NCBI GenBank assembly: GCA_014607495.2
Contig: CP053154.1
Location: 4,340,001-4,404,000 of the forward strand
Direction of reading: 5' to 3'
Source of the DNA: Carposina sasakii
Taxonomy: Eukaryota > Arthropoda > Insecta > Lepidoptera > Carposinidae
DNA length: 64,000 bases
Below the pieces are notes generated by a model. The model saw only the letters and a list, made by a program, of their open reading frames with translations. It had not been told where the DNA came from and made no database searches. Numbering within the stretch: position 1 is the stretch's first letter; every line of letters starts with the position of its first letter. This document shows positions 46,014 through 57,335 of the stretch, piece after piece. Made by a program: the position numbers and the translations under genes.

Positions 46014-46437
46014 GACACCCTGAAGCATATACCTGAGTAAGACATGATTACGTAACAAAAGTACCATACGAGCATATAATTTTCGGTGGTTGCCCTAGAT
46101 TTCTCCTGGATCCCATCATCAGATCCTGACCTGGTGAAAATGGGACCACCTCAGAAGTGAACTCTATCCAATAAAAAAAATTGAAATCCGTCTATTATTG
46201 ACGGAAATATCGGTGAACATACATTAAAAAAAATATTATACATACAGACGAATTGAGAACCTCCTCCTTTTTTTGAAGTCGGTTAATAAAAGTGACGCGT
46301 TTTAAGAAGCTTATTCCTTATTATTATCATATTACGTATACAAGCAGGCATCTGATTTCAGTAGTTATCCGATTGTACTCTTCCTAGAATTTAGTGTGAT
46401 CTAAACATTAAAATGTGTTTGTAATTTTTTTTTATGC
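46014..46437. repeat. Minisatellite flank, second copy of the 913-bp duplication
   Basis: Repeats 45101-45499 nearly base for base, with one insertion of about 24 bases near 46223 (TTAAAAAAAATATTATACAT) and small changes in homopolymers. The high identity indicates a recent tandem duplication of block plus flank. Confidence 0.9.
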
Positions 46438-47850
46438 GTTATAACTTAGTATGAAAACTTCGTCTGTAGTTATGTTTAAAAACTAACTATTAAAACAAAA
46501 GGAAGAGGCGACATTAAGCTAATCCCTGATTCCGTGGGTTAGCTCCACAAAACTAAGTATTTTCTGCCCAACATCTTTGTCGATACCATTATCTCCAAAG
46601 ATTTACGATATGTATGTATCAAATTCTTTTATTACCGATTTGGCGGTTGTACCGTCTGATCACCGCAAGACGTATCCGACCGTGTCCACGATACAGGATT
46701 ATCTACCTGTCTCCGCGGACGGAAAGGATAGATCCCACGAGACACCTCACACGTGACTGGGTTTCTATGAGCTGTGTATCCCGCATTTGATTTTACACTG
46801 TGTTTTTAATATACCCTAATTTTCATTGTGAATTCGTTTATGCCAAGTAACATAAGCTTGATTTAGGTATATTTTAACTCAAAAATGTTGTACTTACTTA
46901 ACTTATGGAGATTGCGGTCGGATTCAAATCAGTCTCCCTTATTTACAAATGTAGACTTTATAAACATTTGTTATTGATTGGTTTATTAAAAATATGTGAA
47001 CACTATATGGAGTATAGAACGATCAACTGAGATCCTTAACATAGACAGTAGATAGAAAAATACATGCTTCATATCATTGCGAGCCTAACTCTGTGTTGAA
47101 ATCCCAGTGAAGTTTATCGCATGAATAATCATGAACCTCAAACAAATCCTTTACATACTCGTACATGATACAAAACAATAAATTTTCAAAATTCATTTAT
47201 TTCAGGTAATAGACCCATAGATTTTGATAACAATTATTATTATTATATTATTAATATCATAAAACATTTAAAATAAAACATTTTCATTTGCTCTTTAATA
47301 TCGCATCATAAAAAAATGCTCAAACGAGACCACACATGGAAATGGAGGTGTTCAAAATAGGGTCATAAAAGTAGGCAATTTAAAAAATTATTCACTCGTT
47401 CGACGGAAAGATAGTTGGAATAAAAATGTTCTTTTCGAGGGTAGAATTTTCAGCCCCTCCCTCATTAGTGAGGAGCTTTTGACTGGCGCATCCCGCTTTA
47501 GCCGCAATTCACTTTGGATTTGCACTTTTCATACTTATATTTTCTAGGTCTCTTTTACGGTGTTAATAAATTGGCGAGCTTGCTTTAAGAATTATCAATT
47601 TCGTTTGAAATACGTTTTTGTAGGGCAAATTATAAAAGTCATTTCAAAGGTTATCAATACGTACGTAGCTACGTAATAGAGTTATGATTACAAGAGTAGC
47701 AACTACTATTTGCTACAAATGTAGTAACGAGTAGGCGGCCGAATTACAATATAGATTAAGTAATTTAAATGTTACCCTTTGAAGTGTTATTTAAATATTT
47801 TGCGAATTAAGATATTTGATGTAGATCAAAATATTTGAAATAATTTTAAT
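46438..47850. other. Unassigned AT-rich DNA
   Basis: Nothing was recognised; a GC-richer patch at 46640-46760 has no identifiable content. Confidence 0.5.
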
Positions 47851-47951
47851 AATAATATATGATAAAATTATTAATAAAGAAATGGAAAAAATTCCTCACC
47901 CGGGTGGGAATCGAACCCACGACCTCTGCATTCCGCGTGTCAGTGCTCTAA
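47851..47951 (-). mobile_element. tRNA-derived SINE, 5'-truncated
   Basis: On the minus strand: AGTTAGAGCACTGACACGCG, GAATGCAGAGGTCGTG, then GGTTCGATTCC (a perfect B box, 47917-47907), CACCCGGGTG and a body GAGGAATTTTTTCCATTTC followed by TTTATTAATAA. The tRNA acceptor 5' strand and the A-box side are missing, so this is not a working tRNA gene. Related pieces are at 56767-56820 and 57168-57210. Confidence 0.8.
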
Positions 47952-50112
47952 CTAAATAGTGATAATATATGAATTAAATAAATTGCTCTTGATATTAGCT
48001 ATTTTATGCTTGTAATATTGTTATTAAGACTAACATGGTTTTTCTCACTGCACACAAAAAAACGACTTCTTCCATATAAATTATAGGTATGAAACCTATG
48101 CATTATTTTTATATAAAAGCTATTATATGTAGCTAGATATTCTGGAAAATTCCTTTCCTAATCTTACTTTATTTTATTCTTTATTGTACAAGTTTCATAT
48201 TAACTCACAACTCGTCCGACCTGTGGCGAAATATTTCAAAACACATTAATTACTGCAACAATCTAATTCTACGTGTTTCTCTGCAATAATTAGGTACCTA
48301 CTTGTAATTAAATTGGTTCTATAATTGTTCTGCAAAGTTCAGTTTTACGTTAGCCTAGTAATTAGAATGTACGACTTAAACAACTTCTTTATAACAATTA
48401 TGTGGATAAATAAGACAATTTTTAACTGCCTCTATGTCTGTAGGTGTGCAGTACCCAGGTAATTTTATAATTTTGTAATTTTTTATTTTATAACAAGATT
48501 TGATTGAAGCTTTATATCTACTCGTAGCATTTGACAGGGTTATTAAATTCTGATAAACACAATGGTGACAGCAGCATTTTCAAACTCATTCCCACAAATT
48601 TTTCAGCGTTTGGGTTTTATTGAGTGCAAGCGCTTACTCGAGTGGAAGCCATGGGGTAGGTAAAAAGTGCCTTCAAAGAAGTCCACACACAACGTGTTTT
48701 TTTATAAACCACAACTTTGTGAGGTGTTACATTGTTCCTGTAAAGAGACGATATGTTAGAAGAACAACGTGAAGAAGGTAGTCGGCTCAGAATGGATCTA
48801 GAGAAATGAATGAAGAGAGGAATTGAGATTAAGGAGGCCTACACCAAGATGGTAGAGATAGGCTAAAGAAGAAAAAGGCATATTATTACTTGCGTATTAA
48901 ATCAATGATCACAGTAATTTTCTGGTTGGTAATAGCGCATTTGTTAATAAACAACTACGTAATCTTCATAAAACAAACTAATTCATATAATTTGTAGGTA
49001 TAAACTATTAAAATAGTAAGTACTAGAAATAAAACATAGCTATTAGAGTTTCCACCATATGCCTTATTACATTACCTGTCCATTAAATAGTACTTAACTA
49101 TATTTAGCAATGTTATATAAGCTTGTGAAATAGTAGCATGTCCTCAAAGGCCTACTATCGCATCCTGTTTGCCTCGTCTAGCCTATTTTCTTTCACTAAC
49201 CAGTTTTTTCCTTATAAAAACTAGCAGCATTTATAATGGGAAGTGTTTTCATTGCTGGAGATATCATTACGTCAGTCAATAGTGTAAATAATAGTCAGTA
49301 TGTCAAATGTAATAAAAATATACTCATCACAGTCATCGCGCATTTTATGTTGTGACGTTCAATTTTATTTTTAATCTTCATGTCAAGTCGCTTTTGGAAT
49401 CAATTTTCAAATTTTACAATTTATTAATTACATGTATCTGAGATCAAAAGAATAATTAAATAGAATTGTTAAAAATTACACGGCACTACTTGGTATTAAG
49501 CACTTGGTATTTTTGTTATTAATTTACTTCCAGGAACGCTTTTAAGAAGTTTACGTTCGCAACAATATTTTCTGAACGTTTACCTAAACATTTGACGTCA
49601 ACTTTTTTTTTCAGTTCTAGTTCAGTTGCTGATGAGGTATGTATTTTTTTTCCAATAAAATACAATTTGTCTTTTCATTTTAACCATCTGCCAAACTGCA
49701 CAGCAGTTTGTCGGCAGCCGTTCTCGTCTTAGAATGTACATTAATACATATAACTATAGTTTATAGGCAACCATTTATAACAAAAGCAATCTCACAGCAT
49801 CTAAAAGCCGTCCATCGTCATGGACACAGTGACAGGTAGTGCGCTTTTTTAGTACATTTTTAGGTGGTTTTTGGAGTTGACACCCTGAACTAGACAGAAG
49901 ATTGGAGAAATATATTGCCTGGTTCGCTTACATAATAGTTTTTATATCTCGGTACTACATATAATATTTTTTTACTCTTTGATTGTCTCAACTAGATCTG
50001 GTAGCTGTTTATTACATTGCAGACTAATAAGCAAAACGACAAGTTCTATTGCCGTTTAAATTGTATGAATACGGTGAAGAATTCATTACATGGAGAAATA
50101 TATTGCCTGGTT

Positions 50113-50290
50113 AGCGGACGCCCGCAACTTACGCAAAATACCATAATTTTAGTCTTTTTCAGGATTAGACGAGCTATGTACCTACTAAATTTCACTTAAG
50201 TAACTCAGTTAATTAGGTTTGGCGGTACTACCATAGAAAAATCATATGGGTGAATTTCAACAACCTCGATATTACGCTGGCGAAATTTTA
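50113..50290 (+). repeat. TAGCGGACGCCCG repeat, copy 1 (decayed)
   Basis: TAGCGGACGCCCGCAACTTA, GGATTAGACGAGCT, ACTAAATTTCACTTA and AGTAACTCAGTTA appear in the same order as in 51348-51740. It is compressed relative to the second copy. The family resembles the other CTAG-starting LINE 3' ends here but is too decayed to place. Confidence 0.5.
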
Positions 50291-51347
50291 TATCCACTTT
50301 CTATAACTTTTTTGTATTCGAAGTAATAGCTTTTTACTCTTTGATTGAGATATCTGTCTGGTTGGAAATTTATTACAACCAGCGGAATTATACAGGAGCT
50401 ATAGATACTATGTATTTATTTTATAAGAACTTGAAAACTCTTTTTTATGTGTTAGCTTAGAAACTTATCAAATTAAGGAACACTTCAGTTAGGGAAATAT
50501 TTTATTACTTTAAAATGCTTCCTATTAGCATAAAACGTAGTGGCCATGGTATCCTTTAAGATTTATTTTGATTTAGTGGTCTACTGGCACCTCGTTAGCT
50601 ACCTTTTTTAAGGAACTCCCATCCGGAAATTCACAGTGTCGGAGATATATTTTATCTCCTTTTAGATGAGTAGAATGGCATATAAGAAATACATTTTATA
50701 CTTTGATCCCAAAAATTATCAACATGGAATTCAAGTTTAAATGTTTTTGCCAATTAAGCCCCTACATTGACTTTTTACATGAGAAAGCTTTAGCAGCTGA
50801 CCAATTGTTTCAAAAATACATTCCGTGGCGCTAAGCCTATCATGTTATATGAGGCAAGTAGAATGTAGAACTCTTCTGTTATCATCAGGCGTACTTGCAA
50901 GCTACTCGGGTTTATCGCAAAGACGGGTTTATAGTAAGTTCTATTGCAAAACGTGGGATTGAAGTAGATTAAATGCATGTACACCTACTAGGCCATGAAC
51001 ATTCAATAATAGACATTTTTTTCTGAGAACAGTCAGGACTCAGAAAAATATTACATTCTTATTCAGCTATTAATATGAGAGATACTTAAGTGCCTGGAAG
51101 AACTTATATTAGGAACGGTTCCCTTCCTATGATCTTATAACGTCTACTTGTCGATATGTGTGCTTATGCTGTCATGATCGACCTACTATGAATACCAAGG
51201 TATGCTATGCCTACCAAAAAGGACTGGACTAAGTGCCGGCACATGTTAGTCGTTTAGACACCGAAAGATAGACGAACAGACTGGCTATGCTACAGAGCGG
51301 CGTTAGGAGTAAGACGAGAAGGTGGCGGTATGACCTAGATAATACTA

Positions 51348-51740
51348 GCGGACGCCCGACTACAACTTAGGTTACTTGTTAAAAAAGGTTGTCGCGCCAT
51401 AGGATAGCACATCTTATTAGTCACGCAAAATACAAAATGTAGAATTTTGACAATGCCAAGTTGATTCGGTATAAAAGGTATATTTTACCCTGAAGCCGTA
51501 ATTTTTTTAATGTCTTTTGTCAGGATCTAGACGACATTATTATATTACGGTGGCCCTCTTTTTTGCCACCGGAGCCATGGAGTTGCGACACCGTACTTAG
51601 AATTAAGTAACAAATTTCAAATTATACCTGCAATTACTAAATTTCACTTATTTCTTTTTAAACAGCCTTTTAGTAACTCAGTTATTGAAAAATTTGTATT
51701 GCGCCACCGCAGTTATACTTACGTTTGAAAACTGCGTGTA
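51348..51740 (+). repeat. TAGCGGACGCCCG repeat, copy 2 (decayed)
   Basis: ACTAGCGGACGCCCGACTAC, GGATCTAGACGACAT, ACTAAATTTCACTTA and AGTAACTCAGTTA match copy 1 in order, with longer spacers. Confidence 0.5.
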
Positions 51741-52946
51741 TCAAACATCCTTGTACTTGGAACGATGGCTTGACAGAGCAGTGCGGGGAAAGATAGCTTA
51801 GCATCTATCTCATTCAAGAAATAGTGTAATGTTCAAACAAACTCACTTTCCCATTTATTATCTTAGCTGGGATAGGGATTATTACATAGGTACCATAGAA
51901 AAATCTGGGTGGTTATTTAATAAAAGCTTAATTTTACGTATTTAATTATTAGTATCTATCTACTAAGAACTAGCGGCACTCACGACTTTGTGTCGTGTAA
52001 AGCTCAAGTAGATATTTTTTCCTCTTGTGGTATCATCTCTATGTGCTCCTTTGGACTTCTCTACGAGCATATAAATAGTTATATCTAAATAAATAATAGC
52101 AATGGTAGTTTCGGCTACGCTTTATAATGGATAGTAAAATGCTTGGCTTGAAATCTTGTTAAGGATAGGTAAATTACTTCACATAATTTGATGTAAGTAC
52201 TTACTTTAATCACCGGATGATGAGTGCCACTTTACAGAATTATAGTTACACCATCGATTCTTAATGCACGTCGTTAACACAATTCTAGATTTTTCTTCGA
52301 AATTTAGCAAACTTGAGATCATGTAGTTTTCACAATAAAAAAAGTTTGTAAGCCAAATGGAATATTGTTAATTTACTTTCAGCTATAAATTTCAATAAAA
52401 AACGTAACATAAAATCTATTTCTTTCGCTAAGTATGAACTTTTTTTATAAAGGTCGTACCACATCTTAGAAACACCCATTAATCTTCTACGCTACTAAAG
52501 ATAATGTACTCTTTGCTTCCCCGAGGCTACTTTTAGATAAACAAATAGGTACTGCGACAGTAAATCTGGAACAGAAAACAAAAACATATCCTAACAACAA
52601 CAAGTTACGAGTGTATACATTTCTCTGTGTTTCTTTATCGTACAGTCATGAGTAATAAGTTGTACCTATACATTGTTGCTCTTTAGGCCCTAAACAAGTG
52701 TGACTATACCTACACCCAAAACCTAAAAAAATAGTATAGGTAGATTGAAAAGTTTTTTTTTCTGCAAACCCGCCAGGAACAGAAATATACTTCGTTAAAA
52801 ATACAGGAAGCAGAATACCTAATAGTATATTCGTAGAATTTTCAATTCCGAAATGTATATTTTCGTAGAATTTTTTCAAATCTGAAATCATTCATGTTTT
52901 GCGTATATTTATATACAAAAAAAAAACAATGTGAATAAAATTGACA

Positions 52947-53190
52947 GGCCGATTGGTGTAGTAGGTAGTGGCCCTGCCTGCAGCGCCATAGGTCCTGGGT
53001 TCGAATCCCGGTAGGTGCAAACATTGATATGATGAATATTGATGTTTGTTTCCGAGTCATGGATGTTTCTATACTTATCTATGTATTTATATACTGTTGC
53101 TTAGTACCCACGACACAAGACCTTATGGATCTTAATGTAGGACTAAGTTAATGTGTTGTGAAGTGTGTGAATATTATTATTATTATTTAT
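52947..53190 (+). mobile_element. tRNA-derived SINE with intact A and B boxes
   Basis: The head GGCCGATTGGTGTAGTAGGT contains an A box TGGTGTAGTAG (52954-52964), and GGTTCGAATCC (52998-53008) is a perfect B box, 33 bases downstream: the internal pol III promoter. A tRNA-unrelated body follows (ATGAATATTGATGTTTG, CACGACACAAGACCTTATGG), and an (ATT)n tail at 53169-53190. The tRNA-like part lacks proper acceptor pairing and is not a tRNA gene. The boxes look competent for transcription. No clear target duplication was found. Confidence 0.9.
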
Positions 53191-53475
53191 AGAAAATCCA
53201 CAACTAAATTTTCATTGTAACTCATTTTAATAAATTAAGGGAAGAAGTATCAAGAGTTAACAAACGCTATTAATCCTCAATACCCGATACAAATTAAAGA
53301 GAGTGCGGTGTTTCAGTGTTTACAGTAACTCGAACAGATCGCGGTAAGAACTGCAACATGAAGCATATACAATATGGAGTTGAAATAATTAATGTATTGA
53401 TGCAACATCTAATAAAATTTGTGCAGTATAAACAACTACCATAGATTGACTGAAATATTATATGTATTTGTGTTA

Positions 53476-53922
53476 TACATGGTGTTTGTGACAGCCAGGC
53501 AAATATTGACATGGTGACTTCAGACCATGATTCTAAGGCGAAAAACACTGAAAATATTCGCGGAAATGTTTTCCGGGAAAACAATTCGTTTGTTCGTTTA
53601 ATTAGGCGTTAGATATTAGCTTAAAAACCAAAATTTAAACAATATATTATTTTCAAAAAAGTTATCCTCAAAAAAGTTCAAAAAAGTTATCAACGCTAAT
53701 GGAGTCACAAGTGATCCAAAAAACAGCAATGTATCACACAATAACCAATAAGCCCATTTAACTAGTCACAGGATCAGCCAATACAATTGGCGCGGAAACA
53801 AACATTATGGATAATCAAATTAAAAATGCATTTCCTGCGAGTTATAATACTGTCGTATAACTCAATACTATAGTACTTGTTCGGAATTTCAGTATTTGCC
53901 TGGCTGTCACCTACACCCTGTA
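53476..53922 (+). mobile_element. TACAG-2 MITE, copy 3 (447 bp)
   Basis: Ends TACATGGTGTTTGTGACAGC and GCTGTCACCTACACCCTGTA. Uninterrupted. The interior matches 5195-5674 reversed and 17475-18110 directly, including GAGTCACAAGTGATCC and AACCAATAAGCCCATTTAAC. It serves as the template for locating the insertion in copy 2. Confidence 0.9.
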
Positions 53923-55900
53923 TATATTTTTTATAGTATATGTTTAAGAGGATGTGAAGAGGTAATTTGGTTGTTTGTTGTTTTTTACCCGACTACATCA
54001 GAAGTATGGTTATGTTTTGGCTCGCTCTAGAGCCTAAACGGCTTGTCGGAGGTTTATTAATTCGTCTGTCATAATCTTTACGCAGTCGGATGATTATAGG
54101 CACGTTTTTTCAAATTTTTCATTTTAATTTCTATATTCAAGAATCTAGGTCACCGGGAGCTCTCTTTATTTTTAACTATTGCTTTTTCTCCCACTATTGC
54201 CTACTAATCTACTGTTACCTTCGTAACAATTACAATATTTTACATTTTAAAAAAGTTGTTAAAACATCTTGGTAGATGTTAGCTAATGCCTTGCAAGACA
54301 TTAAGCTCGCCCTTGTACATAATTTTTTCTTTTGTAGTATAATGAAGAATTTTATCTATTTATCTATCTATCTCTTCAAAGTATTTGCTCCATGAACTGC
54401 ACTCATCGATTCCACTTTACCGAAGTCAGAAACAATGGGCGCAGGGGAGCCAAAATGGCGGATCTCGACTGAGTAAATCCGATTTTATTACTCTAATAAA
54501 AGGCTACCCAATTAAAGGGGGGAGGTTTTTTACGGAAGGTTCGGATGTGGAGTGCTACAGGTCGCTCCAGCTATTTGGACTGCGAGCATTAAAAGCGTTT
54601 TGTTATCAAAGGCGTAACTTTTTACAGTAGTGGACAAAATAAAAACGTTTTGTTTTAGTATATAGGTAGGTAGTGAATAAACAACGCAAATAGTTTAATT
54701 TAATAATTGATCGTTTTATGAGGTTTAAATATTAAATTATAATTTATCCATTCAAATTTTAGAAGCTTTCTACAGTAAGCTCAAAAATAACTCTTAACTT
54801 TATAATGAGATCAATCACGTGTTTCCTAAAAAAGTTTTTTTTATCTTCCCACACAAAAATGCCTAACAGACCATAATACCTTTTTAGGTATGTACCTAAC
54901 TCTACGGAATAATATCATGATTAAACTTAACTATTTATTTAATTTCCTTTATTTAGTTTCCTAACGAAATAGGCAGCTAAATAATTTTCGACTAAAAAGT
55001 TGCAAATTATGTACGATATATTTTTTTACTTAATAATTATACTAATTATAACTCAAAACAATTCTATGCAGTACAAGTATTTACAAAATTGGCAATGACT
55101 GTATTAGCAATAATCCTCGCATAAAATGACTTAACTCATAAGGCAGACCTGAATAGCTGAATATTTATTTCATATAAGCAAAATTTGTGCGCAATTTAAT
55201 AATCATGTTGATTAAAAACAATTTGCTAAACAAATTGAGGTAATTATGACAAGAAAACGCGTAAGAAATCCAGGTCATAGCAGAGGTTAGAGGGAAAAAC
55301 GATAATGACTTTCATTAGCCTAGTATGATGACTACATCCAATTATGTATCTCGGCATATGTGGAGTTACAGCCCGTAGTCTATAGTCCCTTTTAACGTAG
55401 ACTTGTTAAGTGATTAGTGTCGCTAGCTTCGATGTAGATGTATCGATAAACGTATGTGATTTCAGACATTTAGGATTAATTCCGTCGGACTAGAAAATCT
55501 CGTTGCTTCATCTTAATTGAATGAACATCGCAACGTATATAGAAAAGACGTGACCATTAGTATATAAAAGGACAAAAGAATTTTCATTGAGCCAGTGTCT
55601 TCGAACCTTCGTACCTAATATAGCATTGAATGCAAAGATGTGACTGTAAGGGGATCGAAATTGCATTTTTCAATTTATTCAGTAAACATTTAGATTTGTA
55701 TTGGCAGTTGAGAAATTCGTGATATTCTTTACCCAGATCTTTAATCGTTATGTAGTTTTGAAAGGTAAAGGTAGGTTAGCATAATTGAGTAAATTGAGAT
55801 TATATGAATGTGATTATAGTCTTCAAGTAAATATCCAGATCTAACAATATACCTAACCTTTATTAAATTAACATACATATACCTATAGGTACTATACATA
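53923..55900. other. Unassigned AT-rich DNA
   Basis: An 81-codon frame at 54385-54630 lies in a slightly GC-richer stretch but has no recognisable domain. A TTTATCTATC run lies near 54355-54373. Confidence 0.5.
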
Positions 55901-56090
55901 CTGCTGTGTTCCCTAAAAGGGTGGAAAAATTGCAGGATCATAAAGGAGATCCCTCACCCACGTTTCGCCTAGCGGGGACAGAGGGAATGCCCGAGTTCCA
56001 TAGTCTATTCTTATGACACGACAGAAGTAAATGCCGCACTGATGTAGGTAGGTATTTTAGTGGGGGACTCCATCAGTATCGGCATAGAGA
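55901..56090 (+). repeat. GGGGACAG repeat family, internally deleted copy
   Basis: CTGCTGTGTTCCCTAAAAGG, ATTGCAGGATCATAAAGG and TAGCGGGGACAGAG lead directly into GGAATGCCCGAGTTCC. About 40 bases present in the copy at 62841 are missing at that junction. It ends with CATCAGTATCGGCATAGAG. Confidence 0.75.
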
Positions 56091-56766
56091 AATAAATTAG
56101 CATCGAGATTAACGCCAAAAATTAATTTGTGAAGGTACACCATTACGACGCGACATCGCATTAATTACGATTCGAAAATCAAAGGAAAAACCAATAATCG
56201 CGCTCGTACAAATATTTCAATTAAACTCTTGCATCGATCCTCTTTGGCTGCAATTAATAAAAAATGTTTGTGTTCGACGTTTAAATGTATATTATTCGAT
56301 CCGTTGATTGGCTCTCGTTAATCACAGGCGTCGCAGCTCTGATGCTGCCGGCCGGCGTTCAATATTAATCATATGCTCGTTATCTGCTGTAAATCTACCC
56401 AATCCCGACACTAGACAAAATGAAAACAGCACCCGCTTTTAATGGAAGCAACTGGCCGTATATAAACGTAAATGATTACAATCAGCTGAATAGACAGGGT
56501 TTTCTGTTGCTAGTTCTTCTAGATTATATCTTTTGGACTGAATACCCATGTATAATGTATACACATACCATTTCGTGATAAGGTTACTATCACATCTAGC
56601 AATATTAAGTATAGGATTGTTTTTAACTCATGTTAGATGAGACATTTTCAAAAAAATCTTTACTTACCTCACGCATTCATTAAGCCTCAACAGAGTTTTT
56701 ATACAGGATGTTTTTTGGAGATCTATCAGATTTTGAAATAAAATATTCTTATTAAATATCTGCACA
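56091..56766. other. Unassigned DNA
   Basis: Includes a moderately GC-rich patch at 56310-56370. No gene or repeat was recognised. Confidence 0.5.
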
Positions 56767-56820
56767 GAATGCAAGAGGTCGTGGGTTCGAGTCCCACTCG
56801 GGTGATAATTTTTTTCATTT
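56767..56820 (+). mobile_element. tRNA-derived SINE fragment
   Basis: GAATGCAAGAGGTCGTG, a B box GGTTCGAGTCC and CACTCGGGTGATAATTTTTT correspond to the middle of 47851-47951. Both the 5' tRNA half and most of the body are missing. Confidence 0.7.
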
Positions 56821-57101
56821 ATTAAAAACATATTTATAAAATATTATTATATAGATTACTCTACGTTAATAATTATCTGTATAATATGAGGTTAAATAAA
56901 TTTAACATTTTTTACTAGGTACTCAAGCAAAGCAGGTCTCCAAATAAATTTTATAACTTAAGTAATATACAGGTAATATACATAATTTGTTTGAAAATTC
57001 AATTTTCGTCACTCCAGTGAAAGGTTTCAAAACTGAGCGTAAAATCCTATTACTTACAAAAACACATAAAGTATTTAATAAGGGAGTATTATTATAATAT
57101 A

Positions 57102-57335
57102 ACTAGCTGTTGTTCGCGGCTCCGCTCGCGTGGATGTCGTTTATGGCTTGGAAAGTGTATAAATAATGATGAGGGTGAGGAATTTTTTCCATTTCTTTAT
57201 TAATAAATGAATAAATAATAGTTTACGACCTACTCTCAGACTCACTGAATATACATACAAAATTTCATAAAAATCGGTAAGTCGTTTCAGAGGAGTTTTG
57301 TAACCAACACCGCGATACGAGAATTTTATATATTG
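57102..57335 (+). mobile_element. CGGCTCCGCTCGCGTGG LINE-like 3' end, copy 2, interrupted
   Basis: It matches 34404-34593 from AACTAGCTGTTGTTCGCGGC through CATAAAAATCGGTAAGTCG, except for a 43-bp insertion with its target duplication at 57168-57219. Confidence 0.82.
57168..57210 (+). mobile_element. Very short 5'-truncated SINE 3' end nested in a LINE fragment
   Basis: GAGGGTGAGGAATTTTTTCC and ATTTCTTTATTAATAA equal the body of 47851-47951 downstream of its tRNA part. It is flanked by the 9-base direct repeat ATAAATAAT (57159-57167 and 57211-57219), and the uninterrupted LINE copy at 34404 has no such segment. Confidence 0.8.

Larger units (their letters stand above)
47952..52946. other. Five kilobases of mostly unassigned AT-rich DNA
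   Basis: No gene was supported. A candidate 22-base microexon lies at 49615-49636. Decayed related elements lie at about 50113-50290 and 51348-51740. Local direct repeats occur at 49904-49924/50092-50112 and at 49968-49984/50330-50346. The remaining frames are accidental in appearance. Confidence 0.45.

Noticed and set aside
47881..47951. tRNA gene on the minus strand
   Set aside because: It has a perfect B box and T-arm, but the 5' acceptor strand and A-box part are missing and the sequence runs into a SINE body found elsewhere.
52947..53020. tRNA gene on the plus strand
   Set aside because: A and B boxes are intact, but the acceptor arm does not pair and a SINE body with an (ATT)n tail follows.
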